Part shown: positions 8,434-17,063 of the stretch, piece after piece | Layout of the letters: each line of letters begins with the position of its first letter | Numbering within the stretch: position 1 is the stretch's first letter | Origin: Holophagales bacterium UBA2201 | Lineage (GTDB): Bacteria > Acidobacteriota > Thermoanaerobaculia > UBA2201 | Direction of reading: 5' to 3' | Assembly (NCBI GenBank): GCA_002327305.1 | Contig: DCUZ01000016.1 | Span: 1 to 64,000 of the forward strand | Length of the DNA stretch: 64,000 nt | Made by a program: the position numbers and the translations under genes | Notes under the pieces: generated by a model | The model's database searches: none | What the model was told of the DNA's origin: nothing | What the model saw: only the letters and a program-made list of their open reading frames with translations

Positions 8434-10095
8434 TCATGCTTGTGCAAGATGCCATAATTCAAGGATAAATGTCCTAGTCAGATTGAAATCGGAGGGCCTG
8501 AGTCCTTTTCGAACTACTTCATTGCATTTCTTCTTAAAACTCCCATAATTCTCTTTTTCAATTACTCCAACACCATCAGCGTCACGAGCTACTGTCACTC
8601 CTAACTTCTCCGCTTCGGAGATCATTCGATCAGAATAATGTCGTTCGATGCCTCGAAAGGACCGTCCTAGTTTAGGATTAAAAGCACTATCAGGCCAAAC
8701 ACAGACTTTGCAGGGATCATGCTTTGAGAATAGCTTTTCGAATTGTGCTTTCTTGGATGCAACATCCCAGTCTAATAGTATGATCACTGGAGATGCAATA
8801 TTGCGTGCACGCAATGCTGATTTATTCGACTTTAAATATGCGTAAAGTGCATCAACTCCCCCCGCATCTTCTTCTTCATCCATCTGCGCGAGATATTGGA
8901 TTCTAATGCATCGCTGTGGCTTAATCAGTGCAAGGGCTTCATTCAAATATGCAGCATCGAATTTCCCTTCTACTAATATCAGCGGATCAAGAGGGCAAAA
9001 TAGAAGAGGATGTGTCCATCTTGAGACACCTGCCGAGGCTGAAAGATCAATGATAGCCCGTTTGTCTCGCTCTGGATTCAAATTTGTACCGCTTGTTCCT
9101 TTCTCTAAGAATGCAGCAGAATCTGCATGTTGAATTATCATATCAGAGTGCGTGGTAGCGAATATCTGCAGGCGACCACCTTGTTCAGAAGCAATTTCAG
9201 AAAGGTACGATGCTAGATGAGCTTCTAAAGATGTATGCAAAGACGACTCCGGCTCTTCTGCAAGCCAGACAGCAGCTTGTCGCCAGCCAAATTGTTGGAA
9301 ATAGTCACGGTCAATCAGCGCCAATGTTTCAAACATAAGTAGGCTTTGGATACCAGACCCTTGAAATATATCGTCGACATCTATACCGAGGTCCTTAAGC
9401 CTGTATCCTAGCGCGAAAACAATGTTAGCCCAGTTGTCCGGAGTTTTTAATTGAACTCCCTCAATCCCTGGGCAGAGATCCTTTACATGCTTTGACATTG
9501 GCTCCAGTAATGTATTTGACGTTTCTTCAATTGCTCCAAACAATTCAGTCGGTCTTGGTGCTTTCTTTCCAAGGCGTCTGACAAGTGCGTCGCGAAGGGC
9601 GCTGTGCTGCTGTTGGATAACATCTATTGGAAGAACCCTGTTGGGCACATAACGGATTGGGATAAGTGATAAGAATTGTTCAATACGCTGAGAATTTTCA
9701 TAGTCTAAAGGCTTAGTGCTATTATTAATATAATATTGGGTATTTATAGAAGCACGCTCCCATACCTTTGTGATAGTGGTCCCGCTTGCAATAAGATGCT
9801 TTACCTCCTCCAGGCCCTTCCGAAAAGAGAAATTTCCCGGGATATTAAACTTGACGGAAACAGAAATCTGCTTCTTCCTATGCTTCTTTGCATGGGGGAG
9901 GTGAAAATCCCGGTCTATTTCAAGGGGAATGCCCGGCTCACAGTTATCTGTAAAATACGCATAGATCGCACGCAATACGTTCGACTTGCCTGAATTATTC
10001 AGCCCACATAAAACATTGAAGTTCCCGAATTCATTTAACTCCAGATCAGCAATTGATCGGAATCCTTTAATGCGTGCAGCGCTTATCAATTCCAT
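8434..10095 (-). CDS. OLD-like nuclease (AAA/ABC ATPase plus Toprim)
   Basis: 553 residues. Walker A is GLNNSGKSN at 31-39, the ABC-type signature is near 'GSGIQSLL', Walker B is 'AAVWLAEEPESSLH' and the switch histidine lies in 'ATTHSDMII'. A C-terminal Toprim domain follows ('LILVEGKFD' with its Glu, then 'IILLDWD' with DxD). This is the layout of OLD-family ATP-regulated nucleases such as P2 Old and GajA. No UvrD-type GajB helicase is adjacent, so it is not a Gabija pair; it looks like a stand-alone class 1 OLD or part of this island. Lower GC than the core suggests transfer. Confidence 0.85.
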   Translation of the reverse strand: MELISAARIKGFRSIADLELNEFGNFNVLCGLNNSGKSNVLRAIYAYFTDNCEPGIPLEIDRDFHLPHAKKHRKKQISVSVKFNIPGNFSFRKGLEEVKHLIASGTTITKVWERASINTQYYINNSTKPLDYENSQRIEQFLSLIPIRYVPNRVLPIDVIQQQHSALRDALVRRLGKKAPRPTELFGAIEETSNTLLEPMSKHVKDLCPGIEGVQLKTPDNWANIVFALGYRLKDLGIDVDDIFQGSGIQSLLMFETLALIDRDYFQQFGWRQAAVWLAEEPESSLHTSLEAHLASYLSEIASEQGGRLQIFATTHSDMIIQHADSAAFLEKGTSGTNLNPERDKRAIIDLSASAGVSRWTHPLLFCPLDPLILVEGKFDAAYLNEALALIKPQRCIRIQYLAQMDEEEDAGGVDALYAYLKSNKSALRARNIASPVIILLDWDVASKKAQFEKLFSKHDPCKVCVWPDSAFNPKLGRSFRGIERHYSDRMISEAEKLGVTVARDADGVGVIEKENYGSFKKKCNEVVRKGLRPSDFNLTRTFILELWHLAQA

Positions 10096-10220
10096 TCTTA
10101 TCCTCTTTTCACATAAAGAAAATACTGCTTCTGATATAAGACAAGCCGATTCTGTGCCCCTAACATTCTATGTAGCAGCAGACAAGATATTATTTAAGTG
10201 ACAATTTTAAGACACTACGC

Positions 10221-12380
10221 TTATTCATGGCTTTTCCCCTCAACTATATATATCTCTTCATCATTCAGACCATAGAGCTCATAGACCAACTTATCGATCT
10301 GCCGGTCGGTTGCGTCTATTTGGCGCTGAAACAGATTCTTTTGCTCCTCCAACTTTGCGGCCGATATTTTCTTATGCAAGGTGAGCATAGTACCTACCAA
10401 ATCTACTATCTGCCCATGCCGCACCTTATCATCATTATTTGTAAAATCAATGATTCGAACAGGCACTTTTTCCATGTACTGGTAGATCAAACGATATCGG
10501 TACTGCCCAGCACGAACGCCGAATGGAATGCTGATATTGCTAATTGCAAACCAGAAGAGTTTACTGTTAAGCAACCCCAGAAGATACGGATCATTTACCC
10601 CAATGCAATAAGCGGTATTGGATAGGTAATGCCCCTCCCTATCAAGGCAGAAGCGCGGCCCTTTGGCAATATCTGGATAAATGATTTTTGCCTGATCAAA
10701 AACCTCCCAATAGGCCACATCATCTTGGATCTCATACCACTCATATCGGCCTGGTTTTCGTCCGCGCTTTGCGTTTTTATCGCGCTTGGGTGTCAGATCT
10801 TCTTTCCATTTTGAAAGATGCTCCATAATTGCAGGATAGTCCTTGATCCGTACACCACGCCGCGTGAAAATGAGCCATTGATCTGCTTCATGAAATACAT
10901 ATCGCCTGATATCTTCGCCGCCGAGCATCGGATGAATTAACTCCGCACTATTGGCATCCTTTCTAATGAGGTCAGTCCTTGTTTTGCTGTCGATAATGAA
11001 GGCTTCGTTAAGCCCTGTTTTAATTCCATAGCATATTTTATCTTTTGCAAAGTCGCAAAGAGGGATACCCGCCTTTGTTATCTTCTCGAATACATGGGCT
11101 TCATCATCGGATTTTAGCGACCAAGCATCTGGCTCCAATCTGACATGTGGGATAAAGTAATGATTGGCTTCGACAAACGACTTTAAGTCTTGAATTTGCA
11201 GGGAAGGGATTCGGCTAACTTCCACGCTCTGGGGCTGTTCTGTTTTAACGAAAAGAGGAATGCATACATAAGTGTCTTTCGCGTTTTCAAACACGGCCAA
11301 GCCACCAAAGTCCACTATGCGAAGCACGCCTGCATGCTTTTTGATCTGACGACGTAGTGACTCACCATAGGTAGCCCGCAAGAAACTGCTTGAAACAATG
11401 ATGCTGAAACGACCATTAGCGCGGAGGAGATCAAGGCCCCGTTCTATAAAATATGCGTAGAGGTCTGCCACCCCATGATAAGCTTCGTACTGCTTGGAGA
11501 AATAGTCTTTGAATTCTGATAGAGTTTCCTGTCTGACATAAGGCGGATTCCCGATCACCACATCAAACCCGCCGCCCTTCATGATCGCCGGGAACTCCCG
11601 ATCCCAATCGAAGGCGTTGATCCGCTTCCGGTCCTCGTCCGAAAACATGTCCAGTTGCCTGCCCTGGTAGAAGTCCTGCCCGATGAGCGAATTCCCGCAC
11701 TTTATATTGGCCGTGAGATCGGGGAGGACAAGCCCCCTCATATAAAGCATCATCTGCCCCTTGTCGAATCCCTTGTCCAATAGTTTAAGGTAGAGCGACA
11801 TGATGGCCACTTCGGTGGCCTCGCGGTCGATGTCCACACCGAAGAGGTTGTTCTTGAGGATCCTCCCCTTCTTCTCCACGGTGAGGCGGACGTCGCCCTC
11901 GGCGGTCTGGTACCAGTCGCGGGCGTGGGCCTTGTCCTTTTTGTGCTCCGCGTACCACTCTTCATGGTATCGGATGAGCCGATCGAAGGCGCCCAGGAGG
12001 AAGGAGCCGGAACCGCACGCCGGATCGAGGATCTTGAGGGTTTCGATCTCCGCGGGGGTCTTGCCCTTGATCTTTTCGCCCACGGTGTGCTCGACTATGT
12101 AATCCACCACCCACTGCGGGGTGTAATAGACGCCGCCGGCGTGGCGGACCTCGGGCTTTTCCTCCACCTTGGCGCGGTGGCCCTCGGTCAACCAGATCTT
12201 GGAGCCCAGGAACCGCTCGTAGATGCGGCCCAGGATCTCCGGCTCGATGATGTCGAACTGGTAGGGGCTGGCTGGAGCCACCTCCCGCCCTGCCGAAGGA
12301 TGAAGTATGAAGGAAAAATTATGAAGGAGGGGCAGAAGGGGGACAGGGGTGGGACGAGAAAAAGCTTCAAGATAGGTCAT
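10221..12380 (-). pseudogene. Type IIG restriction-modification enzyme, C-terminal part (methylase plus target recognition) of a split gene
   Basis: 719 codons. The first ~38 residues are not homologous: they are translated from the repeat flank of the inserted element. From about residue 39 it aligns with residue ~317 onward of the intact enzyme at 29581-32550: 'EILGRIYERFLGS', 'GGVYYTPQWVVDYIV', motif I DPACGSGSFLLGAF, motif IV GNPPYV, then an Eco57I/TaqI-type specificity region. The N-terminal nuclease and linker are cut away. It could still make a methylase from an internal start, but restriction is lost. Confidence 0.8.
12292..12326. repeat. Left heptamer flank of the four-helix-bundle element
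   Basis: Five 7-nt units on the plus strand: GCCGAAG, GATGAAG, TATGAAG, GAAAAAT, TATGAAG. They are inverted relative to the right flank at 12735-12769. Confidence 0.75.
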
Positions 12381-12747
12381 TTTGGGCCTTCACCTTCTTG
12401 ATTATAGTAGCAAAGATGGCCGTAAGCTCATCGCATTCCTTCATTAGAGGCTTAAGTGTGTCTACGGGGTGGATTCCGCTATCGCGTAAAAGTTCCAACC
12501 AATAGGCCGTTTCTTCAAGTTCTTTAAGGCTATCGCCCACCTTGGCCGAGAATTCGGCCTTGCTCCGGCTCCGATAGGCTTCGCGATAATTGGCTCCGAT
12601 GGAAGTCCCTGATCGAAGGACCTGCTTTCCGATCATCCGCGCTTCAGGGCTTTTAGGTAGCCCGCTCGACAGGCGGATGATCTGGAGAGCGAAGCCCTTC
12701 GTCCTATCCCTCAAATCCTTCCCTTCGGCCCTGACTTCATCCCTCAT
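12367..12747 (-). CDS. Four helix bundle protein (S23/IVP family)
   Basis: 126 residues of the TIGR02436 four-helix family: 'RTKGFALQIIRLSSGLPKSPEARMIGKQVLRSGTSIGANYREA' and 'EFSAKVGDSLKELEETAYWLELL'. The family is best known as the protein inside intervening sequences of 23S rRNA and also occurs at scattered chromosomal sites; its molecular role is unsettled. The ATG lies inside the right heptamer array and overlaps (ATGA) the truncated RM N-terminal ORF. Confidence 0.88.
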   Translation of the reverse strand: MRDEVRAEGKDLRDRTKGFALQIIRLSSGLPKSPEARMIGKQVLRSGTSIGANYREAYRSRSKAEFSAKVGDSLKELEETAYWLELLRDSGIHPVDTLKPLMKECDELTAIFATIIKKVKAQNDLS

Positions 12748-12769
12748 ACTTCTGCCTTCATCCTTTTAG
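12735..12769. repeat. Right heptamer flank of the four-helix-bundle element
   Basis: Five 7-nt units on the plus strand: CTTCATC, CCTCATA, CTTCTGC, CTTCATC, CTTTTAG. The reverse complement (GATGAAG, GCAGAAG, TATGAGG, GATGAAG) matches the left flank. Confidence 0.75.
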
Positions 12770-13097
12770 TGAGCGTGAAGACGGGCCGCTTGTCCGTGAG
12801 GGGCACATGGGGGGCCTTGGCCTCCACGAAGAACCGGGGCTTGCGCCGGACGCGGAAGGCGTAGTCGGGCTTTTTGATGGTGTCGCGTTCCTTCTGGCTA
12901 TACTCGCGGTGGACGTCCCATTCGTCGCGGGGGAGGTGGGTTTGCTCGAAGTCCCAGCCGAGGGCCTGGAAGAGGGGGTCTATGAAGCGGTTTCTTGTTT
13001 CCGTTTCTTGGAAGGCTTTGGTTAGGTAGTGGGGTTCGTTTTTGTGGAAGTCTTCCACCTTTTGTTCGACGAGGGATTTGCCTTGGGAACGTTTCAT
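12744..13097 (-). pseudogene. Type IIG restriction-modification enzyme, N-terminal nuclease fragment
   Basis: 117 residues holding the PDDEXK nuclease of an Eco57I-like enzyme: D78 in 'KKPDYAFR' and E92-x-K94 in 'FFVEAKAP'. Similarity to the family ends after 'KRPVF' (residues 103-107); the last ~10 residues come from the heptamer flank. The remainder of the gene resumes at 12380 downwards. The isolated domain lacks methylase and specificity parts. Confidence 0.8.
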
Positions 13098-13491
13098 GCC
13101 GCCACCCTACCAGCGGGCGACCCACCGGGTCGCCCCTACCAATACCCGCCGGCCACCTGCCTGGAGGGATTGCATCCCTCGCCTGCTTTCCTGCCGGCAA
13201 ACCATCTGAACGCCATTACTGCTGATCGATACGGCCACTAATACCCCCTAAACCCTTTGAATGGCCCGAAACACTGGATAGGACTATACTCCCTTGAATG
13301 GGGCAGGGTCAAGGGCATGGCCGGGCTCCCGCGGCCGCTCAGTCCGGAAGGAATCGTTCAGATCTTTGTCTCCCGGGGCGTTGCCCCAAGCAGACGGTAA
13401 ACCGGGCCTTGGGCCATCGAATAGTCAACGGCGGACAACGACCTGATTCCTTCAATGATATTGCAAAGGCATGCGCTTTTACCAAGCGTGG
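13098..13491. other. Gene-free stretch with two palindromes
   Basis: No supportable gene. A perfect 9-bp hairpin GGGCGACCC-ACC-GGGTCGCCC lies at 13115-13135 and a 7-bp hairpin GAGGGAT-TGC-ATCCCTC at 13164-13180, both REP-like. The rest (13240-13491) shows nothing recognisable. Confidence 0.55.
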
Positions 13492-14295
13492 CTAAGCGGC
13501 ATGCGAAAGCCATGACACGATAAGAGATACGAGATGATCAGCGGCTTGCAGGCGGGCAGGCCATATGGAGATCGCCCCAAAGATAGCCGCCAGGGCAAGC
13601 GCGACAGCGTTGGCACGGAAGACAGGATCTATAAACGTACCCGGGGCGCCGGAACCGGAAGCAAGACTCGCGACCGCCCATTCTTCCCAAAATACTGTAA
13701 TAAGAAGGCTGATACCGAGCGCAATCCAGATATAAAGGACCTTGAGGAGCCAGTAGAGGACCAACTGATTGGATCCCGCCGCGCCTTGGCCGAGCCAGAA
13801 CACGAAAGCACTCGCGACGAGCAGGATCGTCATGATTGCCGCGAGCGCCGCCGTCGGGCATGCCCGAATCCGGCTGTTGACGGCGACAAGCCGGAGCCGT
13901 TTGGCCGGAAGCAGGGAAAGGCCCCATATCACCGGAATGAAAATCAGCCAAAGAACGGGGACGCCTCCGAGGGCGACCGCCACAACGATTCCAACCACTG
14001 TGGAAAGGACATTCGCCAAAAACATGTAGATGACGGCCAGCCATCGCTTGAGGCCGCGCTGCAACACAGCGAACAGCAATGCCTTGATGAGGACGATGAC
14101 GCAAAGCACCTGGAGCGATGGGACAAGCCAGGACGGACCGGCAACCACCTTCATGAGTGGAAATATCGGTTCGCAGCCCATCAGGGCGCCGGAGGGGCAC
14201 AGGGCGAGCAAGAAAGCAATGCTGGCCACGAGCAATGATCGTTTCGAGAGGGTCATGCGGCGCCTCCTGTGGATGTCTTCATTTTGTGCATTCAT
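13492..14295 (-). CDS. Multi-pass membrane protein of unknown function
   Basis: 267 residues with about seven hydrophobic segments (for example 'SLQVLCVIVLIKALLFAVL', 'AIMTILLVASAFVFWLG', 'LLKVLYIWIALGISLLITVF'). A GGAGA ribosome site precedes the ATG. No family motif is recognised. It is not obviously in an operon. Confidence 0.6.
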   Translation of the reverse strand: MNAQNEDIHRRRRMTLSKRSLLVASIAFLLALCPSGALMGCEPIFPLMKVVAGPSWLVPSLQVLCVIVLIKALLFAVLQRGLKRWLAVIYMFLANVLSTVVGIVVAVALGGVPVLWLIFIPVIWGLSLLPAKRLRLVAVNSRIRACPTAALAAIMTILLVASAFVFWLGQGAAGSNQLVLYWLLKVLYIWIALGISLLITVFWEEWAVASLASGSGAPGTFIDPVFRANAVALALAAIFGAISIWPARLQAADHLVSLIVSWLSHAA

Positions 14296-14479
14296 GGCTT
14301 CTCCTGCAACTGCACTGAATTCCAGGCGGCCGTGATCCAGACGACGCGGCCCTTCCCCGCTGGGTGTGCCGAAAGCCCTGGAAATGGACAGAAATCGGCA
14401 AAGCCTCCAAAATCATATTCCCATGCTTCCGCATCATCCGCATCCTTCCTTCGCTAATTCCCGCCTTTCCCGCGGACTT

Positions 14480-14779
14480 TTACCCTTTCACCCCGCGGCC
14501 CCGCCAATAGCGTGGCCGACGGTGAAGATGGGCTACCGCTACAATAACGAGGCTCTGTTCATCCCGGCCATAAATGAGGCCATACGGGAAGCGGGCGAGA
14601 AAACAGCGTCGCAATTCAGGACCGATTTCGCTTCCGGAAGATGGGTAGACACTGATTCTTCGGACCGCCCGGTCCAACTCATCAAGGAATTCCATCCCCA
14701 ATCCCGGCACCTGTACCTCGTACCATGCTACGGCATCGTCCAGTTCGCGTCGGGCGCGAATGGTGAACCTTACGGTCAT
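14480..14779 (-). CDS. parE: ParE/RelE-superfamily toxin
   Basis: 99 residues with the ParE-like fold pattern: 'FTIRARRELDDAVAWYE', 'LGMEFLDELDRAVRRISVYP', 'LRRCFLARFPYGLIYG' and 'IVAVAHLHRRPRYW'. ParE toxins poison gyrase and RelE cleaves mRNA; the late 'AVAHLHRRP..W' signature is more ParE-like. The start overlaps the antitoxin stop (ATGA). Confidence 0.87.
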   Translation of the reverse strand: MTVRFTIRARRELDDAVAWYEVQVPGLGMEFLDELDRAVRRISVYPSSGSEIGPELRRCFLARFPYGLIYGRDEQSLVIVAVAHLHRRPRYWRGRGVKG

Positions 14780-14997
14780 GACCTGCTGTACTTTTCCATG
14801 ACGGCCCGATAGGACACGGTTTTAAGGCGGCCCGCCTTGTAGGCCTTCCACCGGCGATGCGCTTCCTGTGCCCAGGCACGGTCAATTTCCGGATCCGGCT
14901 GGTCAAGATCGGCCAGGATTGAATCCACCAGTTGAAGTTTTTCCATATCCGACAGGGATCGGATTTGTATGGCGAGTTTTTCCGCTTTGGCGCTCAT
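14776..14997 (-). CDS. Addiction-module antitoxin (TIGR02574 type)
   Basis: 73 residues from the ATG at 14997, chosen over a longer upstream frame because AGGAGGT lies 8 nt before it and the family starts here ('MSAKAEKLAIQIRSLSDMEK'). It has the 'LVDSILADLDQPDPEIDRAWAQEAHRRWKAYKAG' core of short antitoxins paired with ParE. A TATAAT -10 is present on the minus strand at 15019-15024, so the operon is probably autoregulated. Confidence 0.85.
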   Translation of the reverse strand: MSAKAEKLAIQIRSLSDMEKLQLVDSILADLDQPDPEIDRAWAQEAHRRWKAYKAGRLKTVSYRAVMEKYSRS

Positions 14998-15018
14998 AAT
15001 ACGCACCTCCTGTGTTCG

Positions 15019-15024
15019 ATTATA
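15019..15024 (-). promoter_or_regulatory. -10 box of the ParE/antitoxin operon
   Basis: TATAAT on the minus strand, 21 nt upstream of the antitoxin ATG, next to a GTG-TAG-CAC dyad that could serve as operator. The -35 is weak. Confidence 0.45.
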
Positions 15025-15202
15025 GTGTAGCACAGTGGTTTTCCACTCCCTCGTCACCGGCTCGTCGTTCGTCTTCCGCCCCGAGTCCGTTGGAAAAGCG
15101 AATCGGAGGGATTTGCCGAAAGCGAACGCCGGCTCGAAGAAGTCATCCCAGGAGCGGGACGCGCGGATGAAGCGGTCAACGGCGGTCGGGGGCATGGGGG
15201 GC

Positions 15203-15571
15203 TCATTCGGCCGCGAGGTTCCGGATGTAGTGGTTCAACTCCCTGGCCTTGCCGTCGAAGAACAGGGTGACGCAGGCCAGCACTTTCAACATCGACTGGA
15301 CGCCGTCGGCCCTGGCCTCCGCGTCCGGTTGCCAGACGGCGTACCGGCCGGGGGCTTCGCTCCGGACCGCCAGATACCGCCGCGTCATGCTGTCATGGAA
15401 GATGATCGTCGGGGCCACCAGGGAGGGGTCCCGCTCCCGCTTGGCCAGCTCCCTCTTGAACGGGAAGGTCTTCACGAAGGAGAGGGCCGCGCTTTTTTCT
15501 ATGGCCCCCATCTTCACCACATCGTCCGGCGACGAGGTGTCGAACAGAATCTTGTAGGTGAACCGGCTCAC
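15203..15571 (-). CDS. Hypothetical protein
   Basis: 122 residues, no signal peptide or membrane segment, GTG start preceded by GGAGGGCG. Mixed alpha/beta pattern ('YKILFDTSSPDDVVKMGAIEKSAALSFVKTFP', 'LVAPTIIFHDSMTRRYLAV'). I recognise no family. Confidence 0.5.
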   Translation of the reverse strand: MSRFTYKILFDTSSPDDVVKMGAIEKSAALSFVKTFPFKRELAKRERDPSLVAPTIIFHDSMTRRYLAVRSEAPGRYAVWQPDAEARADGVQSMLKVLACVTLFFDGKARELNHYIRNLAAE

Positions 15572-15876
15572 GGGCGCCCTCCGCCCCCCGCTCGCCGGCC
15601 TTTTCCAGGGCCGTTGCCGGGCGCCACTCGATTCCTCCGTGCCGGCGGGTCGGGGCCGCGCATTCCGCCACTATACTCCCGCCTGGGAGAGGGGGTCAAG
15701 GGGGGGAGGAGGCCCCGCAAACGCATGCGCCGACCCGCACGCACGGGCGCTTGGGGCGTCCGCGGCAGGAAAGGACGCGGGGGGAACGGCCCGGCCCGGA
15801 AGGATGGACCCGGATCAAGCCGGCCGGGGATGCGAAGGGGCGGCTCCGCTCGGCGGAAGACGGCCCCACCGTCCCC
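15572..15876. other. Gene-free GC-rich stretch
   Basis: About 305 bp with no convincing gene, repeat or promoter; several shadow reading frames reflect GC-rich composition only. Confidence 0.5.
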
Positions 15877-16947
15877 TCACAGCTTCAGCGTCACCGCCAG
15901 GGTGGATTTGATGCGGGCGCCGGAGTCGGAGAAGAAATCCTCGCGCACATCGTGGAGGTAGCGCCCCAGGCCCGCCTCCACCTCGAGGTCCCGGCCGAGG
16001 GAGCGCCTCAGGCGCAGGGCGACGAAGTTCGTCGCGGCCTCGGTGAGGACGCGGGGATCGAAGAGGAGGTAGGAGCGCTCCAGCCGCCGGTCCTCGAACC
16101 GGAAGGAAAGGAGGAGGGTCCATCCCGGAGCGGGGGCGGCGGAGAGGGTGCCTTCGATCCCCCACCCCGTGTGCCCGAAGTCGGGGATGGATGAATCGGT
16201 CTCCTGGTAGAACAGCGCCGCCTGGACCAAAAACGGCCCCGCGACCTCCCACCCCAGGGAGACGAGGCGGAGGGTGTCGCGGTGGTCGCGGAACGAGGGG
16301 GGGGTGGGGGGCCCGCCGGAACCGCCCCCCGCGGGGATGACCAGAACGGGCTGGTCGAAATCCTGCACGGCGTAGGCGGCGGTGGCGCGAAGGCGGTGCC
16401 GCCCCCCCAGGGGCTGATCGGCCGCGAGGGAGGCGCGGGTCTGCCGGTGGGAAAAGACGGTGCGGTCCTGCACCTCCAGGTCGCTCCAGTCGAGGGCGAG
16501 GCGGAGGCGGTCGTGCCACCGCAGGGCCGCCTCGGCGCCGAAGCGGGTGTAGGGGTCCTCCTCCACGGGGAACCGCTCCTCCCTCCCCTGGGCGTCGCGG
16601 AACTGGTAGCGGGCGGAGCCGTCCAGCACCAGGCCGGCCCCCAGGGCTGCCCCGGCGCGGTATTCGAGGCCGCCGTAGAGCATCCGCGCGGGAGGGGGAT
16701 CGGCGGACGAGCCCCCCCAGGGGTCCAGGACCGTGAAGTGGTAGGCGACGCTCTGCCGCGCCTTCGAGTACCCCCCCCCGACCCGCAGGGCCGAGAAGAC
16801 GGCGCCGGCGTCGCCGGGTTCGAATTCATAGAGACGGGAATGGTGTTCGAGGCCGAGAGAGAACCGGCTCTCGCCCGCCCATTCCTCCGCCCCCCAGGCG
16901 CCGGCGGCCCAGAGGATGGCGCACAGGAGCGCGGTCAGACGGGTCAT
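15877..16947 (-). CDS. Putative outer-membrane beta-barrel protein
   Basis: 356 residues from ATG 16947, selected because it begins a signal peptide (MTRLTALLCAILWAAGAWGA); a longer frame upstream is not needed. The mature protein is built from alternating-hydrophobicity strands ('RFSLGLEHHSRLYEFE', 'LRLALDWSDLEVQDRT', 'WTLLLSFRFEDRRLERSYLLF', 'STLAVTLKL') as in 14-20-strand porin-like barrels. Transported substrate unknown. It is divergent from surE with ~100 bp between them. Confidence 0.7.
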   Translation of the reverse strand: MTRLTALLCAILWAAGAWGAEEWAGESRFSLGLEHHSRLYEFEPGDAGAVFSALRVGGGYSKARQSVAYHFTVLDPWGGSSADPPPARMLYGGLEYRAGAALGAGLVLDGSARYQFRDAQGREERFPVEEDPYTRFGAEAALRWHDRLRLALDWSDLEVQDRTVFSHRQTRASLAADQPLGGRHRLRATAAYAVQDFDQPVLVIPAGGGSGGPPTPPSFRDHRDTLRLVSLGWEVAGPFLVQAALFYQETDSSIPDFGHTGWGIEGTLSAAPAPGWTLLLSFRFEDRRLERSYLLFDPRVLTEAATNFVALRLRRSLGRDLEVEAGLGRYLHDVREDFFSDSGARIKSTLAVTLKL

Positions 16948-17003
16948 CCCCCCCATTATCCCCGATGGGAGGGGCAAAAGCAATCCCGGAACCGCGCATT
17001 TGC

Positions 17004-17063
17004 TATAATCCGAAGATGCGTTCGCCAATCCCGCCCCGGACCGCCGGATGCGCTTTCTCCTGA
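17004..17063 (+). promoter_or_regulatory. -10 box and overlapping short leader ORF upstream of surE
   Basis: TATAAT (17004-17009) is followed after exactly 6 nt by ATG 17016, opening a 15-codon ORF that stops at TGA 17061-17063. That ORF is out of frame with surE and overlaps its start by 16 nt. No good -35 is visible and no Shine-Dalgarno precedes surE. Confidence 0.4.

Larger units (their letters stand above)
12292..12769 (-). mobile_element. Four-helix-bundle (23S-IVS-like) element inserted in an RM gene
   Basis: About 478 bp made of one small ORF (four-helix-bundle protein) between two inverted heptamer arrays. It separates the N-terminal and C-terminal parts of a type IIG RM gene. About 210 codons present in the intact paralogue at 29581 are missing at the junction, so insertion came with a deletion. 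The complementary flanks could pair in RNA, as do the ends of the 23S rRNA intervening sequences that carry the same protein family. Confidence 0.65.

Noticed and set aside
8434..10095. Gabija GajA
   Set aside because: The ATPase-Toprim layout fits, but no UvrD-like GajB follows; neighbours are an Mrr-type gene and an RM remnant.
12367..12747. Diversity-generating retroelement accessory (Avd) protein
   Set aside because: Four-helix-bundle proteins resemble Avd, but no reverse transcriptase or template/variable repeat pair is visible.
13298..13495. Small plus-strand ORF
   Set aside because: No ribosome site, motif or conserved pattern; overlaps the end of the membrane protein gene.
14998..15195. 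N-terminal extension of the ParE antitoxin
   Set aside because: The family start and AGGAGGT lie at 14997; the upstream part holds the promoter TATAAT instead.
15815..16829. Long overlapping frames antisense or out of frame to the outer-membrane protein
   Set aside because: Pro/Arg/Gly-rich translations without motifs; typical shadows of GC-rich coding sequence.
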